A DNA stretch of 64,000 nucleotides from Symsagittifera roscoffensis (GCF_963678635.1 NC_087069.1:46516276-46580275), one strand, 5' to 3'. Positions 12,601 to 23,689 are shown, counted from the first letter of the stretch. A program made the numbers and translations. The notes: generated by a model not told the origin, from the sequence alone.

Positions 12601-15600
12601 TTTTATGCTGGCGACAGTATCAGTTTTACTTTTCAGCTCAAATTAAAAATTAGTTTTGCTTGAATCTATTTTGGACCAAAACGCATATTAACATACGACA
12701 ACTAGAAAAAACTTGTTTATATAAATCAGCTAAGTTTTTGAGATCAACACTGCGAATAAGTTTTTGACGTCATTTTTGTTGATTCATGCAAGAAAATGGC
12801 ACTTATATTTGCCATTTTCTTGCATGAATCAACAAAAATGACGTCAAAAATTTATTCGCAGTGTTGATCTCAAACTCTTAGCTGGTTTATATTAACAAGC
12901 TTTTTCTACTTGTCGTATCTTAATTTTGGTTATGGTTTTGCGAACAGTTTGAGTTAAAATACGATTGAGAAAAATTTGAACTAGAAATTAGAAAGAAGTT
13001 AAATTTTTTCTGTCGGGAAAAGCCTAGATTTAGGAACTTTTTGACCAGAAAACAAAAAAAATTGTAAATACATACTTTTAGAAAATCTTTGTCTTAAATG
13101 CTAAACATGTTGCAATGAATTTCTGACCAGGTTTTCAATTTTGAAAGTAAGTGTTTCATGTCAGAAAGCAAAGCATCTTTGTGTTAGAGCACTCTTTTTT
13201 TTTACTCCTCTTCGAGCTATTATTGTCAAAAATGGCATGTCGAGCTAATGGACGCTTGAGTATGATCTACAAAAACAGAGTTTTCAAAATTTTACTTCTT
13301 GTTAACATCACCTTTTCTCGAGTTTTGTGTTCCGGTGTTAGTCTTATGCCAATTCTTTTTGAAATCTTAAAAATGATGGAGAGCCTCACAAAACACTTAA
13401 TGAAGTAGATATCTCATTTTCTGCGAGCGGAGAGCTGAAAAAAGAAATGCCCGATGATGCAACAATGGCCAAATTGGTCGTGGCACGTGTTACTGCCATT
13501 CTAATTGTTTCAGCGAATTTCAACACGTCGCAGAAAACCATTTTCTCAAGCATAATAACAACAGTTTGAAACTCACTTCCATTTATAGCATCGATTGACT
13601 CCAATTGAACGATTGGTAAACTTACGTTGCTTTCATCATTAGAGTTTAAGTCATAAGAAATTGAACGCAAAGCAACTGGTTTTGTTTTTAAAGTTGAGAG
13701 GATTTCGTTTTGAATTTTTGGCGATAAAAAACTGAGTATGGCCACACTGTTTGACTTGCCATGTGACGATAGAGCATATCTCATTATTGTCTCAACACAT
13801 TCATCCACAAGCGGTTGGATCCCAGATGCATGATCCGTATAATTAACAAAACAAATGTCTGGTAGGTTGGTCCCATCTAGAGTGTGAGATGGCAACCCGT
13901 TAAGTTCAGTGAATGTATGTTTTAATGTCAGGGTTCTATAAATGTGATCGGAAAAACTTTGAAGTCGTTTTGTGGATCTCATTGTATAGGAAAGGGAGAG
14001 AGTGGTGAATTAGTTTTGTAATCTATCTGACAACAGCGCTTCTCTAGATGAGAAAATACAAAGATGAGCTCCAGTTTCAATGCAACGTGATACTAGGTCA
14101 TCGCCTTGTTCGTGTAACAACGGATCCTCGTCGATGAAAATTATTCCCTTCGCTATACTTCGAGATTTCCCACAGAAAGACCGTGTATTCCAAACCTCAA
14201 ATCCCGGTCCCTGCAATGTTTGCGGAAGTTTCGAAAAAAGAATTTTAGCTCTGCCAGATCCGTCACAAATAACTACTTGACTCTGTTTTTGCTGCTTTTG
14301 ATAGATACAACTGGCTAATTGAGCTAAGTGGACCATCAACATAGTCTTGCCAGATCCTTTCGCTCCTCGCACATCTATACGTAGAGGGTTGTGTTCATTG
14401 AAAGGATCTGTGAGTCGTTTGAAGACTGTTCCTATGATTTCCAACTGCTCTTTTGTCCAGAGAATGACAGTAAATTTATCTCTATTGGACACTTTTGACT
14501 TTCTGTATACTGTTTTCGAGGCGCGTATCAGATCTTGTTGCCATTGAGTGTTTGCATCAGTCAAAACTCCTTCCTTCAAAGTAGCTTCAGTCAAAATTCC
14601 ATCAAGTTGACTTTTAAGCCATGGCTCCAACTTTTTCACTTGAATAGACTGGATATCATTAGAAGAGAATTTTTGGTGGACAAGTGAACTGTTTCCTTCC
14701 ATCGAGTTCAAGGCCACAAGCCGTGCAACTAAAGTGTCGAAAATGTCGTCTGTTTTTCCTCGTATCATGGTGTCAAGTTCGGAAACTGTCTCTTTCCAAT
14801 TCGAAGCGAAAATGTTTAACTCCTCCGATTTAAAGACAATCACTCGATCGGCCACCCGACCCAATTGTTTTTGTTGACATTGATAACAGTTGGTGACCTC
14901 TGCAAGTTTACCAGATGATGGGTCATAACCAGATACAAGACAAATAACAAAGTGAATTGGTATTTCATTGACCTCATTTATATTAGTTTCCTGAACCGAA
15001 GAATCTTTAGAAAGGCCATTGTAGCACATTACATACCGGACAAAATCAGAATGCTTTCGCAAATTCGATTGGAGATCTTTAAGGCTAACTTTCTGAGCGT
15101 TTTTAATATTAAAGACGAAAAATCCTTTCAACGGGTGTGCCACTATCATGTCTATTTCAACGCTGCCTGGTCCTCCTTTTTCAAAAATATGACTTCCATC
15201 GACATTTGGGAACACCATGGTTCCGCAATCATCTGTAGAAACCTTGTTTACAAACAAACTGTAAACTTTGTTCTCGCCTTCCTCCCCTTTCTGCAGTGAC
15301 CTATATTGTTCTTGCAGTTTTCTGCTCAGCTGTTCATTCCTAACCATCATACGGGGGATTCTAACACAGGGTATTGAAGTTGTCTTCCCTGGTTGCTTCC
15401 AGTCCGGATATTGGAACTCCACAAATCGCTTCAAAGCATCATTATCGTCAAACTTAACTTTTCGGTCTCCGGGCTACTGGATCTCTATTGTTTCCAGCTC
15501 TTGAGTCAGCGAGTCCATTTTCTCCTGATCAGAGAGTTCAAGGAGAAGAGGCTTATCAGCTGAACGGGAACCTGGATGCTTAAGACTTTTCGTATCGGGT

Positions 15601-16022
15601 ATTTTTGGGCCAGTTTCAGAGTCACTGATTTCTTTTTCACATGGGGAAGTCTCAATTTCAGCAAAAGGATGGAATTGAGACGTAGGTCGGTTTTCAGACG
15701 CTGAGCATGTCGGTTCAAACGAGCCTAAGCTAGTTTCAGTTTGTTGCTCAGCTTCGGTCGATTCTTTCTCTCTGACCTTAAAATTTGTCTGAAGTGGGCA
15801 AATATTGAAGACAGGTTTGATATTAGTTGAAATGTTTTTAGCATTTGGATCTATTTCACATTTGCTCCGACTCTTCTGAAGCTTTTTTTCTACTTCTTCT
15901 TCTTCTTTTTCTTCTTCATCGTTTTTTTCTTTTTCTTCTGTTTTGTCAGATTTTTCATCTTCTTCTTCTTTTTGACCTTTGTCTGCCCTAACTGCACGTG
16001 ATTTCCAGATCGAGTAATCCAT
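9146..16022 (-). CDS. NERD-domain superfamily 1 helicase-like protein (three exons, in-frame TAG)
   Basis: Three-exon model: 16022-14035, 13977-13390 and 9629-9146, in phase throughout (total 3060 nt, 1020 codons with both stops). The N-terminus (about residues 17-48) is a highly charged E/K tract. A NERD-like nuclease-related domain follows (about 245-330), with GEEGENKV and VEIDMIVAHP. Next is a P-loop NTPase with Walker A GAKGSGKT (about 553-560; 14366-14343) and a Walker B-like FIDED (about 626). Exon 2 has an SF1 motif V-like NGSEFQTVVIM and motif VI-like VTRATTNLAIV (about 825). This NERD plus SF1 arrangement is known from bacterial NERD-helicase proteins; the motor also recalls Schlafen-type helicases. 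A nucleic-acid role is inferred, possibly defence or repair. Codon 183 (15476-15474) is TAG, so the locus is a readthrough gene, two genes, or a disabled copy. Start at 16022 is the first ATG of the open stretch. Confidence 0.7.
9749..11860. mobile_element. Foldback element, long inverted arms
   Basis: The left end (AATGTTCCGACTGCCTTTTA, then AGGTCTATGGAGCAGTAATA) is mirrored at the right end near 11825-11860 (TATTGCTCCATAGACCTTAA, then AAGGCAGTCAGAACATT). Inside, both arms carry AAGACGGA..., CGCTTACGCGTTAATAGCGC and a GGGACAATTAA-type word in opposite orientation (left 9970-10030, right 11585-11640). The middle (10200-10990 and 11340-11560) holds further inverted copies of the same arm, so the insertion is nested. 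No transposase frame is present: non-autonomous. Confidence 0.75.
11840..12358. mobile_element. Foldback MITE, near-complete 0.52 kb hairpin
   Basis: Starts AAGGCAGTCAGAACATTCA and ends TGACTGCCTT. The two arms, about 258 bp each, mirror one another along their whole length about a centre near 12098; the innermost stem includes TGCAAGAAAATGGCA and its complement. Arm contents include GCTGGCGACAGTATCAG and GACGTCATTTTTGTTGATTC. There is no coding capacity. It abuts the element at 9749-11860 and shares its terminal sequence. Confidence 0.85.
12390..12543. mobile_element. Foldback MITE, single right arm
   Basis: Matches the right arm of the hairpin at 11840-12358 (TGAGCTGAAAAGTAAAACTG, ACTGTCGCCAGCATAATAAA, ... 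GACTGCCTTTT). Its left arm is missing. It is joined tail to tail with the next copy at TTTTAAAAGGCAG. Confidence 0.75.
12544..12920. mobile_element. Foldback MITE, right arm truncated
   Basis: Complete left arm from AAAGGCAGTCAGAACATTCA to a centre near 12806, then about 110 bp of the right arm ending near TACTTGTCGTATCTTAA. A complete mirror would run to about 13069; the outer part is gone. Confidence 0.75.
13390..13977 (-). CDS. NERD-helicase gene exon 2 (SF1 motifs V and VI)
   Basis: 195 full codons, opening STKRLQSF and ending LAENEISTSLSV. It carries the motif V-like NGSEFQTVVIM and motif VI-like MAVTRATTNLAIVA, the usual C-terminal end of an SF1 motor. The donor is GTGAGG at 13389, phase 2. 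Confidence 0.72.
13978..14034 (-). other. 57-bp intron of the NERD-helicase gene
   Basis: A very short intron. On the minus strand it begins GTTGTC, has a branch-like CTAATTC and a strong pyrimidine tract (CTCTCTCCCTTTCC), and ends ATGAG. Both flanking exons are in phase 2 and join as ...REAL-STKRLQ.... Without splicing the frame hits TAA a few codons after the donor. Confidence 0.65.
14035..16022 (-). CDS. NERD-helicase gene exon 1 (charged N-terminus, NERD, Walker A and B)
   Basis: Open for 662 codons except for one TAG at 15476-15474. Donor is GTTGTC at 14034-14033, a weak site, but it leaves phase 2, which matches exon 2. The ATG at 16022 opens MDYSIWKS. Below the TAG the frame continues without a break as PGDRKVKFDDND and on into the NERD domain. 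If the TAG really ends translation, the next ATG pair in this frame (MMVRNEQ, around 15350) would still precede the NERD domain. Confidence 0.75.
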
Positions 16023-17290
16023 TTTGCAATATAAACCAGCTGAAAAGTTTTGAAAGCTAAAATGTGCTTCGCTTTTTAACCGAACTTCCCAGCAGCTCCA
16101 AACTAAACCAGCAGTATTTCAAGGTTATGAAAGATGAGCAGCTGCTTCTGAAGTTTTACAATTGCTTTTTAGCAAGGTAGTAAGGTGGAAATATAAAAAT
16201 CACTAAACTCTGAAGATTAAAAACACTGAAGATCAGTTTTGAAAGTGAGTGGTTTCGAAACCGAAAAGAATGGTGCAGCCTAAGAATGGTGCGGCCTTCT
16301 TCTAAGAGTCTTTTCGGCTAACATAATTTTTGAAGGGTAGTGTTACGGTCACACATTCATTCAGATACTAATTATCATTTCAATTTTTCAGTAAAGGTTA
16401 AGAAATTCCAAACCTATAAGCGGGTAAATTAAACGGTTAAGCATATTCAGTTTTGAAGCTTAAGAATTTAATTTTCTCTTTTTGTAATAAGGAACAAACT
16501 CCCCTTAAACTGCCCCTTCCTCATTCTAATAAAAACAATTTTTATAGAAACACTGGTCAAGTTGTAGCAAAAACTATAGAAATCTTTATAGGAGAATGAC
16601 TCACTTGGGTTCGAAAATAGGTTTACTTACTTTTGTGAAGCTCCAGTCCAATTGAAGAGAAAATTTGGAAACTTTTGTCTTCTGGGTTAATGATGAAAAG
16701 TAAAATTTTGAATAAAAATTACTCTATAATGCACTTACACCTCAATTGAATATACAAATGAATCGCTGATAATTTTTAAGTTTTTTTTATACAATTTATC
16801 CTCGATCAAGTAGTTATTTACGCAGAGTTCCCACCGTTTGATTTCTATTGTCGAATATAAATTTATTTTTTTAAAAAACGAGTTCTAAAATATCGGAGAA
16901 ACTATTTCTTATAAAACTTTTGAAAATTAGTTCCAAAGTCTATTCGAATATAAAATAAAAATTATAATTCAATTGTAATTCAAAAGTTTTTAATAATAGG
17001 ACTTTTTTATTTGCTGCCCTCAATAAACTATACAGAATCATCGCGGTTGATGTTTGCGTTGAAAAACAATACGGTTTTGCGATTCTAACGACTTTTAATT
17101 AAAAAGCTAACTCGAGTTAGATAAACTAGGTTGATTGTTATAGCACCAAATATGAAAAAAACGTCATAACTCAGCTGATCCGATTAAGTTAACCAACGAT
17201 GGTTGTTAGCAACAAAAAAAACAAAAAATAAAAAAACAGCAAACTCGATATATGTAAGCTTCGATGAACGGTATGAGCAAATAAAAACAA
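16023..17290. other. Spacer between the NERD gene and the palindrome
   Basis: AT-rich, no coding frame or recognised repeat. The proximal few hundred bases above 16022 would contain the promoter and 5' UTR of the minus-strand NERD gene; I see no unambiguous core promoter motif. Confidence 0.45.
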
Positions 17291-17294
17291 AGAT

Positions 17295-17790
17295 AACATT
17301 ACGATGCCATACTGTGCATTCTGTGCATTGTAAGCCGATTCCACAACAGACCAATATCAGATTTGTCGCGGAATCCGCAACTTTACTACATTTCTGTGAT
17401 CTTCTTTGCTGTTTTGGATTCCATAAACAAATACCTAAAACAATTGTATAGTTAAATTGAGCTGTTACGGATTCTGCAACTGTAATCGGAATTCGCAAAC
17501 TTCAAGTGGAATCCGCATTTTGTCTTCGGATTCTGTTTATATATTTTTATATGTGTAGTATGGGGTTTAAAGTTATATCCTGTAATTACTGGTCACCAGA
17601 AAAATCAATCCCAATCACTACATTGATCAACTACCAGTTGAAAAACCAAACGTTTGATCTCAATTCGTGTCAACCCTACTTCAATCTCAAATCGTGTCAA
17701 CTTTGATCTCAACTTCGATCTCAATTCACTAGAGTCGGAAATTACTAGAGCATCACTATTTGGGATTGATGGAATCCCAAACACTGACCA
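17295..17790. repeat. Direct repeat of 18860-19480 outside the palindrome
   Basis: Same landmarks in the same order as 18860-19480: CTGTGCATT..., ATTTGTCGCGGAATCCGCA, TTGGATTCCA, GCGGAWTCCGC-type words, then AATCAATCCC...CTACATTGATCAACT and TCGATCTCAACTTCGAT. It has no counterpart beyond the right arm end at 37060, so it is either the outer edge lost on the right or a left-only duplication. Confidence 0.7.
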
Positions 17791-18560
17791 GTATTTGGGA
17801 TTTATCAATCCCAAAAACTGACCTAATTCGGCGAAAAGCTGTGCGTTGTGTTTCCAAAGACTCTCAAGCCCATTACTACAAATATTGATTTTATTCGGCG
17901 TTAAGCTTCCAAAACCAATATTTGGGATTGACGCAGTCCCAAATAATGACTTAGATTGGCGATATGCTGTGTGTTTTGTTTCCATAGACTCTCAACCCAA
18001 TGACTCTAATTATTGAATTTATTCGGCGTTATGATACCAAAATAAGTATCTGGTATTGGCGCAGTCCCAAGTACTGACCTAATTTGGCGATATGCTGTGT
18101 GTTTTGTTTCCATACACTCTCAACCCGATGACTCTAAATATTGAATTTATTTGGCGTTATGCTTCCAAAATCAGTATTTGGTGTTGGCGCAGTCCCAAAT
18201 ACTAACCTTAATTGGCGAAATGATGTGCGTTGTGTTTCCAAACACTCTCAAGCCAATTACTACAATCTTTGAATTTATTCGGCGTTAAGCTTCCAAAGTC
18301 AGTTTTTGAAATTGACAGAGTCCCAGATAATCACCTAAATTGGCGATATGCTGTGTGTTTTGTTTCCATACACTCTCGAACCAATAACTCTAAACATTAA
18401 AATTACTCGGCGTTTTGCTTCCAAAATCAAAATTTGGGATTGGCGCAGTTCAGATTACTGACCTAATTTGGCGATATGCTGTGTGTTATTTTGCCTATAA
18501 TCTCAACCCAATGACTCCAAAATTTGAACTTATCATATGAGTTGCGTTTCCAAAATACTA
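17730..18560 (+). repeat. 128-bp tandem satellite, left arm
   Basis: The word GCTGTGTGTTTTGTTTCCAT or a close variant recurs at about 17838, 17966, 18094, 18222, 18350 and 18478, a constant 128-bp period. Each unit also has TTCGGCGTTA..., TTCCAAAATCAG, a TTTGGGATTG...CAGTCCCAAA inverted pair and ACCTAATTTGGCGATA. About six and a half units. Confidence 0.9.
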
Positions 18561-18699
18561 AAAGGTGACATCCATCGATTAAGTTAACAACTGTTTAGAG
18601 ATTTGTTGGTTGATTCCACTGACATTGGTTAAGTCCTTGCCTTTAAATTCGGCGTTGATGTAGATAAGAATTCCAGCTCTAGCTTTAAATTGTTCATAA

Positions 18700-19990
18700 A
18701 CAAGTTTAGTTATAAACAAAATTCTGAATCCACTTACAGTTTGCGGAATCCGCTTACATTTGCGGCTTCAGCTTACAAACTTTGTGGAATCCACTTACAT
18801 TTGCGGATTTCAATTACGTTTTGTGGAATCTACTTACAGTTGGCGTTTCGAGTAGAACTATTAGGCAAACTGTGCATTATGTGCAAAGCAAGCGGATAAC
18901 GCACCAGGCCAAAATTAGATTTGTCGCGGAATCCGCATTTTGCTACTTTTCATTGATCTTCCTTGCTGTTGTGGATTCCACAAAAAAGTACCTAGAACAC
19001 TGTACCGCTCAAAATCGCCCCAAAAGTAGGCTATTCTGCGGAATCCGCAGCCGTATTTGCGTAAAACAGAACAGTTTGTGGAATACACAAACAATTAAGA
19101 GGGCATTTGTTTAGTTAAACTGATCTGTTGCGGATTCCGCAACTGTAAGCAGAATCCGCAAACTGTAAGTGGAATCCGCAAACTGAAAAAGAAATCCGCA
19201 TTTTGTTTTCCGGTTCGCTTACACATTCTATATGTTTAGTAAAGCGTTTAAAATTAAAATTTTTTTAAATGGTCAACAGAAAAATCAATCTCAAATACTA
19301 CATTGATCAACTTCTAGTTGAAACACCAAGTATTTGGTCTCAATTCCTGTCGACCTAACTTCGATCTCGAATCCTGTCAATTTCGATCTCAACTTCGATC
19401 CAAATTCACTAGAATCGGAATATGTCAGATCATAAGTATTTGGGATTTAAGCAATCCCAAATAGTGACCTAAAATGGCAATACGTTTCATCTTATGGCAA
19501 TACGTTACACTCTCAACCCAACGACTACAAATATTGATTGTATTCGGTGTTGTGTTTCCAAAAAACTATAAGATGACACCGAACGATTAAGTTACAAATA
19601 TTTCGAGATTTCTTCGTGGATTTTGTTGACAATTGTTAAGTCCTAGCCTTTAAAATTTGCATTGCTATTGATAAAAAGTCCAGCTCTTACTTTAAATTGC
19701 TCATATGCAAGTTCAGTATTAAACAAACTCTGAATCCAATTACATATTGCAGGTTCCACTTGCATTTGCGGATTCCACCTACAAACTTTGCGGATTCCAC
19801 TTACTTTTGCGGATTCCACTTACTTTTTTGAAATCCACTTACAGTTGAAAAATCCAGTACAACTAGTTATTTTCGCATGTTGCGGAATCCGCGGAACAAC
19901 AAATATGCCGACAAATTTTACGTTTTTTACTTACGTATTTATACTCGGAATCCGCATAAATTTTGTAAGTGGAATCCACTAACATTTTTA
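18700..19990. repeat. Arrays of the palindromic motif GCGGAWTCCGC, left arm
   Basis: GCGGAATCCGC, GCGGATTCCGC and half-variants (GGAATCCGCAAACTG, GCGGATTCCACTTAC) recur every roughly 20-25 bases at 18720-18850, 18925-19200 and 19745-19980, usually separated by words like AACTGTAAGT. The 11-mer is its own reverse complement except for the central A/T. It looks like a clustered protein-binding site inside a transposon subterminal region, but no binder is known. Confidence 0.8.
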
Positions 19991-20439
19991 AACATGTTTA
20001 AAAATTTGTCTATGAAATCCAGGAACAAACATACACAAACATGTGCACCTATCCAGTGCACAGTTTGGCCTCGAGTTGTTGGAGTTTTTTGACCTTCCGC
20101 CATATCGGTGTATGTAGAGGGTTTTTCGATGAACTTTTTGAAAAATAAGGTTATTAATAGTTTAGAGTCTAATGCCACGCTTATTGAGTGATTTTTGTTT
20201 TTAGAAATTCAGATTTTTGTTGTTATTTTTAAGTAGTGCGACATGACCTTTGTTCTCTAATGTTTTTAGTTCTCTGTTTACACACAAAAATAGAAGCAAA
20301 AGAACATTAAAGACCTTAACAATGAGTGAAATTGAGTTTTTTCAATCTTCAGGTATTTTCACAATTCTACTAGAAAGGTCTTTAAAACGCTTGAAACTTT
20401 TATAAGTTAAAAAGAGTAATATGCAACTTACTCTCCTCC

Positions 20440-21875
20440 TGTGAATAGCTGAGTGTTATGGCATATCGGTTGTTACTTCTATCCCTAACTTTGTTAGGTT
20501 GTCGGCTCCCATGATGTTCCCTTTGTGGCCTGCTGTAATGAAAAATGGCGTTTCATTGCAAATCCACCAGTTGGATTGGGTCTTGATGATGATTTTTCCA
20601 AAGATAATGATTGTGAGATCTGTGAAATCGCTTCATAGATGTTTCAGCCGTTTCTCCATTGGGTAATTTTTCAAGTTAGGATATCTAAGTTTCAATTCGT
20701 GTAAAGCTTTTGATTTACAATCATCTCCCAACCTAATCCTATGTTCAGCAGTTTCTTGGTTTCAGGACCGTTTTCATCGTAGATACTTATGCTATACACC
20801 GAATAAACGTCATCGCCTCACTGACCGTTCTCGTTCAAAGCGTTTATCTCTCCACAGGTTTCTCCATTTTAGCTCCAAGAAGTCTTCGGCGCGACGTTTG
20901 AACATTATCATTTACATGGTTTACAGTGGGTCGATTTTCTCGTGAGTTACAAACTTTTGCAAAGTTTCTGTAGTAGGTACAAATTCTATGCGCAGCGCAA
21001 ACGTTCAAGAAGCCCTTGGTTGAAGTTTTCGCGCATTTTCTGCACGAATTAATTTTTTCGATTTCGAGACACGATCCTTCTTTATTTTATTATTTAGTTT
21101 AAGCGAATCAAGAGTCGTGCCATTTGTCGATGATCTTACCTTGTTTGTCATTTTTTGGTGGTTGAAGAACTCCTTTTCATGGATAAGTGCCTGATTTAGA
21201 GCTTCCAATAGACTAATGGTTGTTTTCAATAGCTTCCGTTGGTTTTACTATTCTTAATGTTACAGATGAAGACGTCCTCAACCCATTCCGCTTCGTCGAT
21301 CTCTCTCATGTTGCATGTACTGGTTCAATTTGCCAACGCTCCTCAAAATAATTCAAATGATTCTTGGTGTCATTGTTTGCGGTTTAAAAAACTACTATAT
21401 CTCTCAAAAAAACTATTTGGAGGTTTATTGAAAACGACGTCCAAGAACTTCCAAAAACTTTTAAAAGTGATGGCAGAAACTTTCACCCGAAGGTTTTTCT
21501 GTGCAAACATCTTTTTCCTTTGTTGCCGGTTGCTAAGAATAAAAGCGGCTCTTCTCAATCCGTTAATCTTTTTCGTCACTTCATTGATCCTCTTTTCTTC
21601 GGCGGCTTCGTTTATTTTCATAGCGTTCGTGTTACTTGTCTCTCGACTGACTCTTTCTATTTAATGCTCACTTCCTGTTGCTAGCTCCAAGAATAGAATC
21701 TGAGTTTCCGGGATCTTCGGTCCGCTAAAACTATCGATGTCCAGATTGTCTTTCGCAACTATCACGTCGCTCCATTGGGTCCAGAAAAGTGGCGGCTCCT
21801 TGGTGTGGTTTGGCCAGAATGAAGAAATTACCCGCAACTTCGGTTCTTTTGACTGCTCCATAAAAAATGTCAAGA
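20440..21875 (-). mobile_element. Ty3/Gypsy-like gag-protease fragment, left arm
   Basis: Broken coding sequence on the minus strand. From high coordinates: WTQWSDVIVAKDNLDI near 21780, gag-like FFERYSSFLNRKQ near 21400, then EWVEDVFICNIKN near 21260 and, after a frame change, LLEALNQALIHEKEFFN around 21200, which match the Gypsy gag pattern (DIFI.NM ... P..AL..A...E.G..NQ). The 3' part at 20600-20460 reads FFITAGHKGNIMGADNLTKL, matching the C-terminal part of retropepsins (ILG.D.L..LG). No reverse transcriptase follows. Confidence 0.65.
20965..21312. repeat. Left-arm-only block 1 (about 350 bp)
   Basis: The right arm runs from GTGAGTTACAAATTTTTG (33865-33885, reverse complement) directly into GTACCGGCTCAAAATGCCAA, skipping this block. 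The block falls within gag sequence, so a right-arm deletion is more likely than a left-arm insertion. Confidence 0.7.
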
Positions 21876-22255
21876 TATTCTAGCTAGGTTTGAACAATCT
21901 TTGTACTACGAATTAAAAGAATAAAAGAAGTAAAATATGTGATGAAATAAAATGTCTCTTCTAACACTAACACAATCGGTGAATGATCGAACGATGGTCG
22001 ATTCATGCGCTATTTCGACTGGTATCTGATCAATACCGAAAGTTAAAGTGAACATAAGACTAAACAAATCACAATACGCATTATATTTTTTAAGCCTCAA
22101 AGGTGTCGGCGAATCTGTGATTTACATTGCTTTTACAACGCAGGAGCCAATGCAATTAGAAACAATCCTCCGTGAGATCCCATGGTTAAGCCGCCTTTAT
22201 CTTGGCTTTTCATGGTCTGTCTCAAAAAACTTCTAAAAAATGATTATTAAAAAAA
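21512..22255. repeat. Left-arm-only block 2 (about 745 bp)
   Basis: In the right arm the sequence equivalent to 21511 (AACATCTTTTT) is joined directly to that of 22256 (GGAGATCATTT) at about 33655-33660. The block contains the N-terminal part of the gag-like frame, again favouring deletion from the right arm. Confidence 0.7.
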
Positions 22256-22439
22256 TGAAATGGAGATCATTTAAATCTTTTATGATCAAATATAACGGAG
22301 TATTATGAATTTAAAGGCTTATACTAAATTATAGTGGATTGTATCAAATTTTTACGAAAAAAAGCCTGGGTTTTTCAAAACTTTCAAAGCGAATAATCAT
22401 AACTTGATCGTTGCAGTTGCTAAATTGTATCGTACATTT

Positions 22440-22865
22440 GGCTACAGCAAAGTTTCATTGTTTTCTACTGTTTTCTTTTTGTCTCCCTCACTCCCTAAAT
22501 ACCTCACACTAACCTCTACCATTCTAACTTCCTTCACCTTTCACAACCTTCCCTTCGCCAACGTTTACCCCTTACTTACGTTTACCGTAAAATTACGTGA
22601 AAATCACGTGTGTCCCCTTAACCGCCTCCCCCCACAAACACACCTTTAGCCGCCTGCAGACCTTCACGACGCCTCTGGCATTTCTTACGGGGGTAGGTGT
22701 GTGTAGGAAAAGGGTGGTTTGGTGGGTGGGATAGTTGGGTGGGGGTCAGGTTGGAGTGTGGTGAGGGTGTAGGTGGGATGGGGTAGGTTTGGGGGCAGTT
22801 GATTTTTAGAAAGGGGTATGGTAGGTAGGCAGGGGTTGTTGGGGGTTGGTTAGTTGTGCGTATCA
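22440..22865. repeat. C-rich then G-rich low-complexity block, left arm
   Basis: 22480-22645 is pyrimidine and C-rich on the plus strand, then 22680-22865 is strongly G-rich with many GGG and GGGG runs (for example GTGGGTGGGATAGTTGGGTG). The right-arm partner is 33010-33450. The G-rich strand has enough closely spaced G runs to form quadruplexes in principle. Confidence 0.7.
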
Positions 22866-22999
22866 ATGCGGAGCGGGAGGGGGTGGGAATTGGGCGTGTT
22901 CAACTTGAGTGTTAAATAAAATTTAAAAAAAATTAATTAAAGATGAATAGGTTTAGAAATCGTGTACTCTGTGAGTAATGCAACTCTTGCAGAAAATTG

Positions 23000-23190
23000 G
23001 AAACTTTATTAGAGGTTGTAAGCCATTATGATCCATTTTAATGGATTTTAATTTTATTTTATCCGCTTTAATTTTTTGAACGGAAAATGGATTATAATGG
23101 ATTATGGTCGAATGTGTGGCCGCAAAGTGTAAACATGATCGATTATAATGGCAAACTTTTTACCAAGAAAGTCAATTATAGTCGATTATT
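23000..23190. repeat. GATTATAAT-type AT repeat, left arm
   Basis: ATTATAATGGATTATGG, GATCGATTATAATGG and similar words recur irregularly. The same words fill 1-1060, 24370-24720, 32000-32215 and 32695-32890. Confidence 0.6.
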
Positions 23191-23689
23191 ATCCATGAAA
23201 TCTCACTGCCGGAACCGATGGACTCTTGTAGCTTTTTCATTTCGATCAGACATTAACTTTGAACAAAAATGTTCTTTTGATTATTCTAATTCAATGTCAA
23301 ACTTTCTTAGATTAAAATTTTAGAATCTTTTCTTCTGCAAAAGTCCAATTCCAATATTGAACAAACAGAACTCAATTTTAAGTTGGTTTCAGTGTTTTTT
23401 GTTTAAATCATACTAAACTGTTTATCCAGGGAGGTTTTTCAAAAAATAAAGGAACATCAAGGTTTTACAATCTGCTACGCAGCAGAAGTTCGGGCCAGTA
23501 GTGATCGAACCTTTGACACTCTGTTTTCTTTCCGTTAGAAAAAAAAACGTTTTGACAGGTCCCTAACAATTTTCTTTATCAATATGAGATAAAAAGTTCT
23601 CAATCATTTTTTTTCAATAAAGTTTGCTCAGTATCTATTTAACATCACGCGTTCAATCCAGTCTTGAAATCGGGATACTCTTGTAAAAA

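Noticed and set aside
15474-15780. An intron removing the in-frame TAG, with donor AAG|GTCAGA near 15777
   Set aside because: No acceptor in matching phase with a pyrimidine tract follows the TAG, and the removed part reads as protein-like sequence.
18690-20178. Several 60-110 codon frames on both strands
   Set aside because: They lie in the GCGGAWTCCGC arrays; repeated motif spacing, not coding selection, keeps them open.
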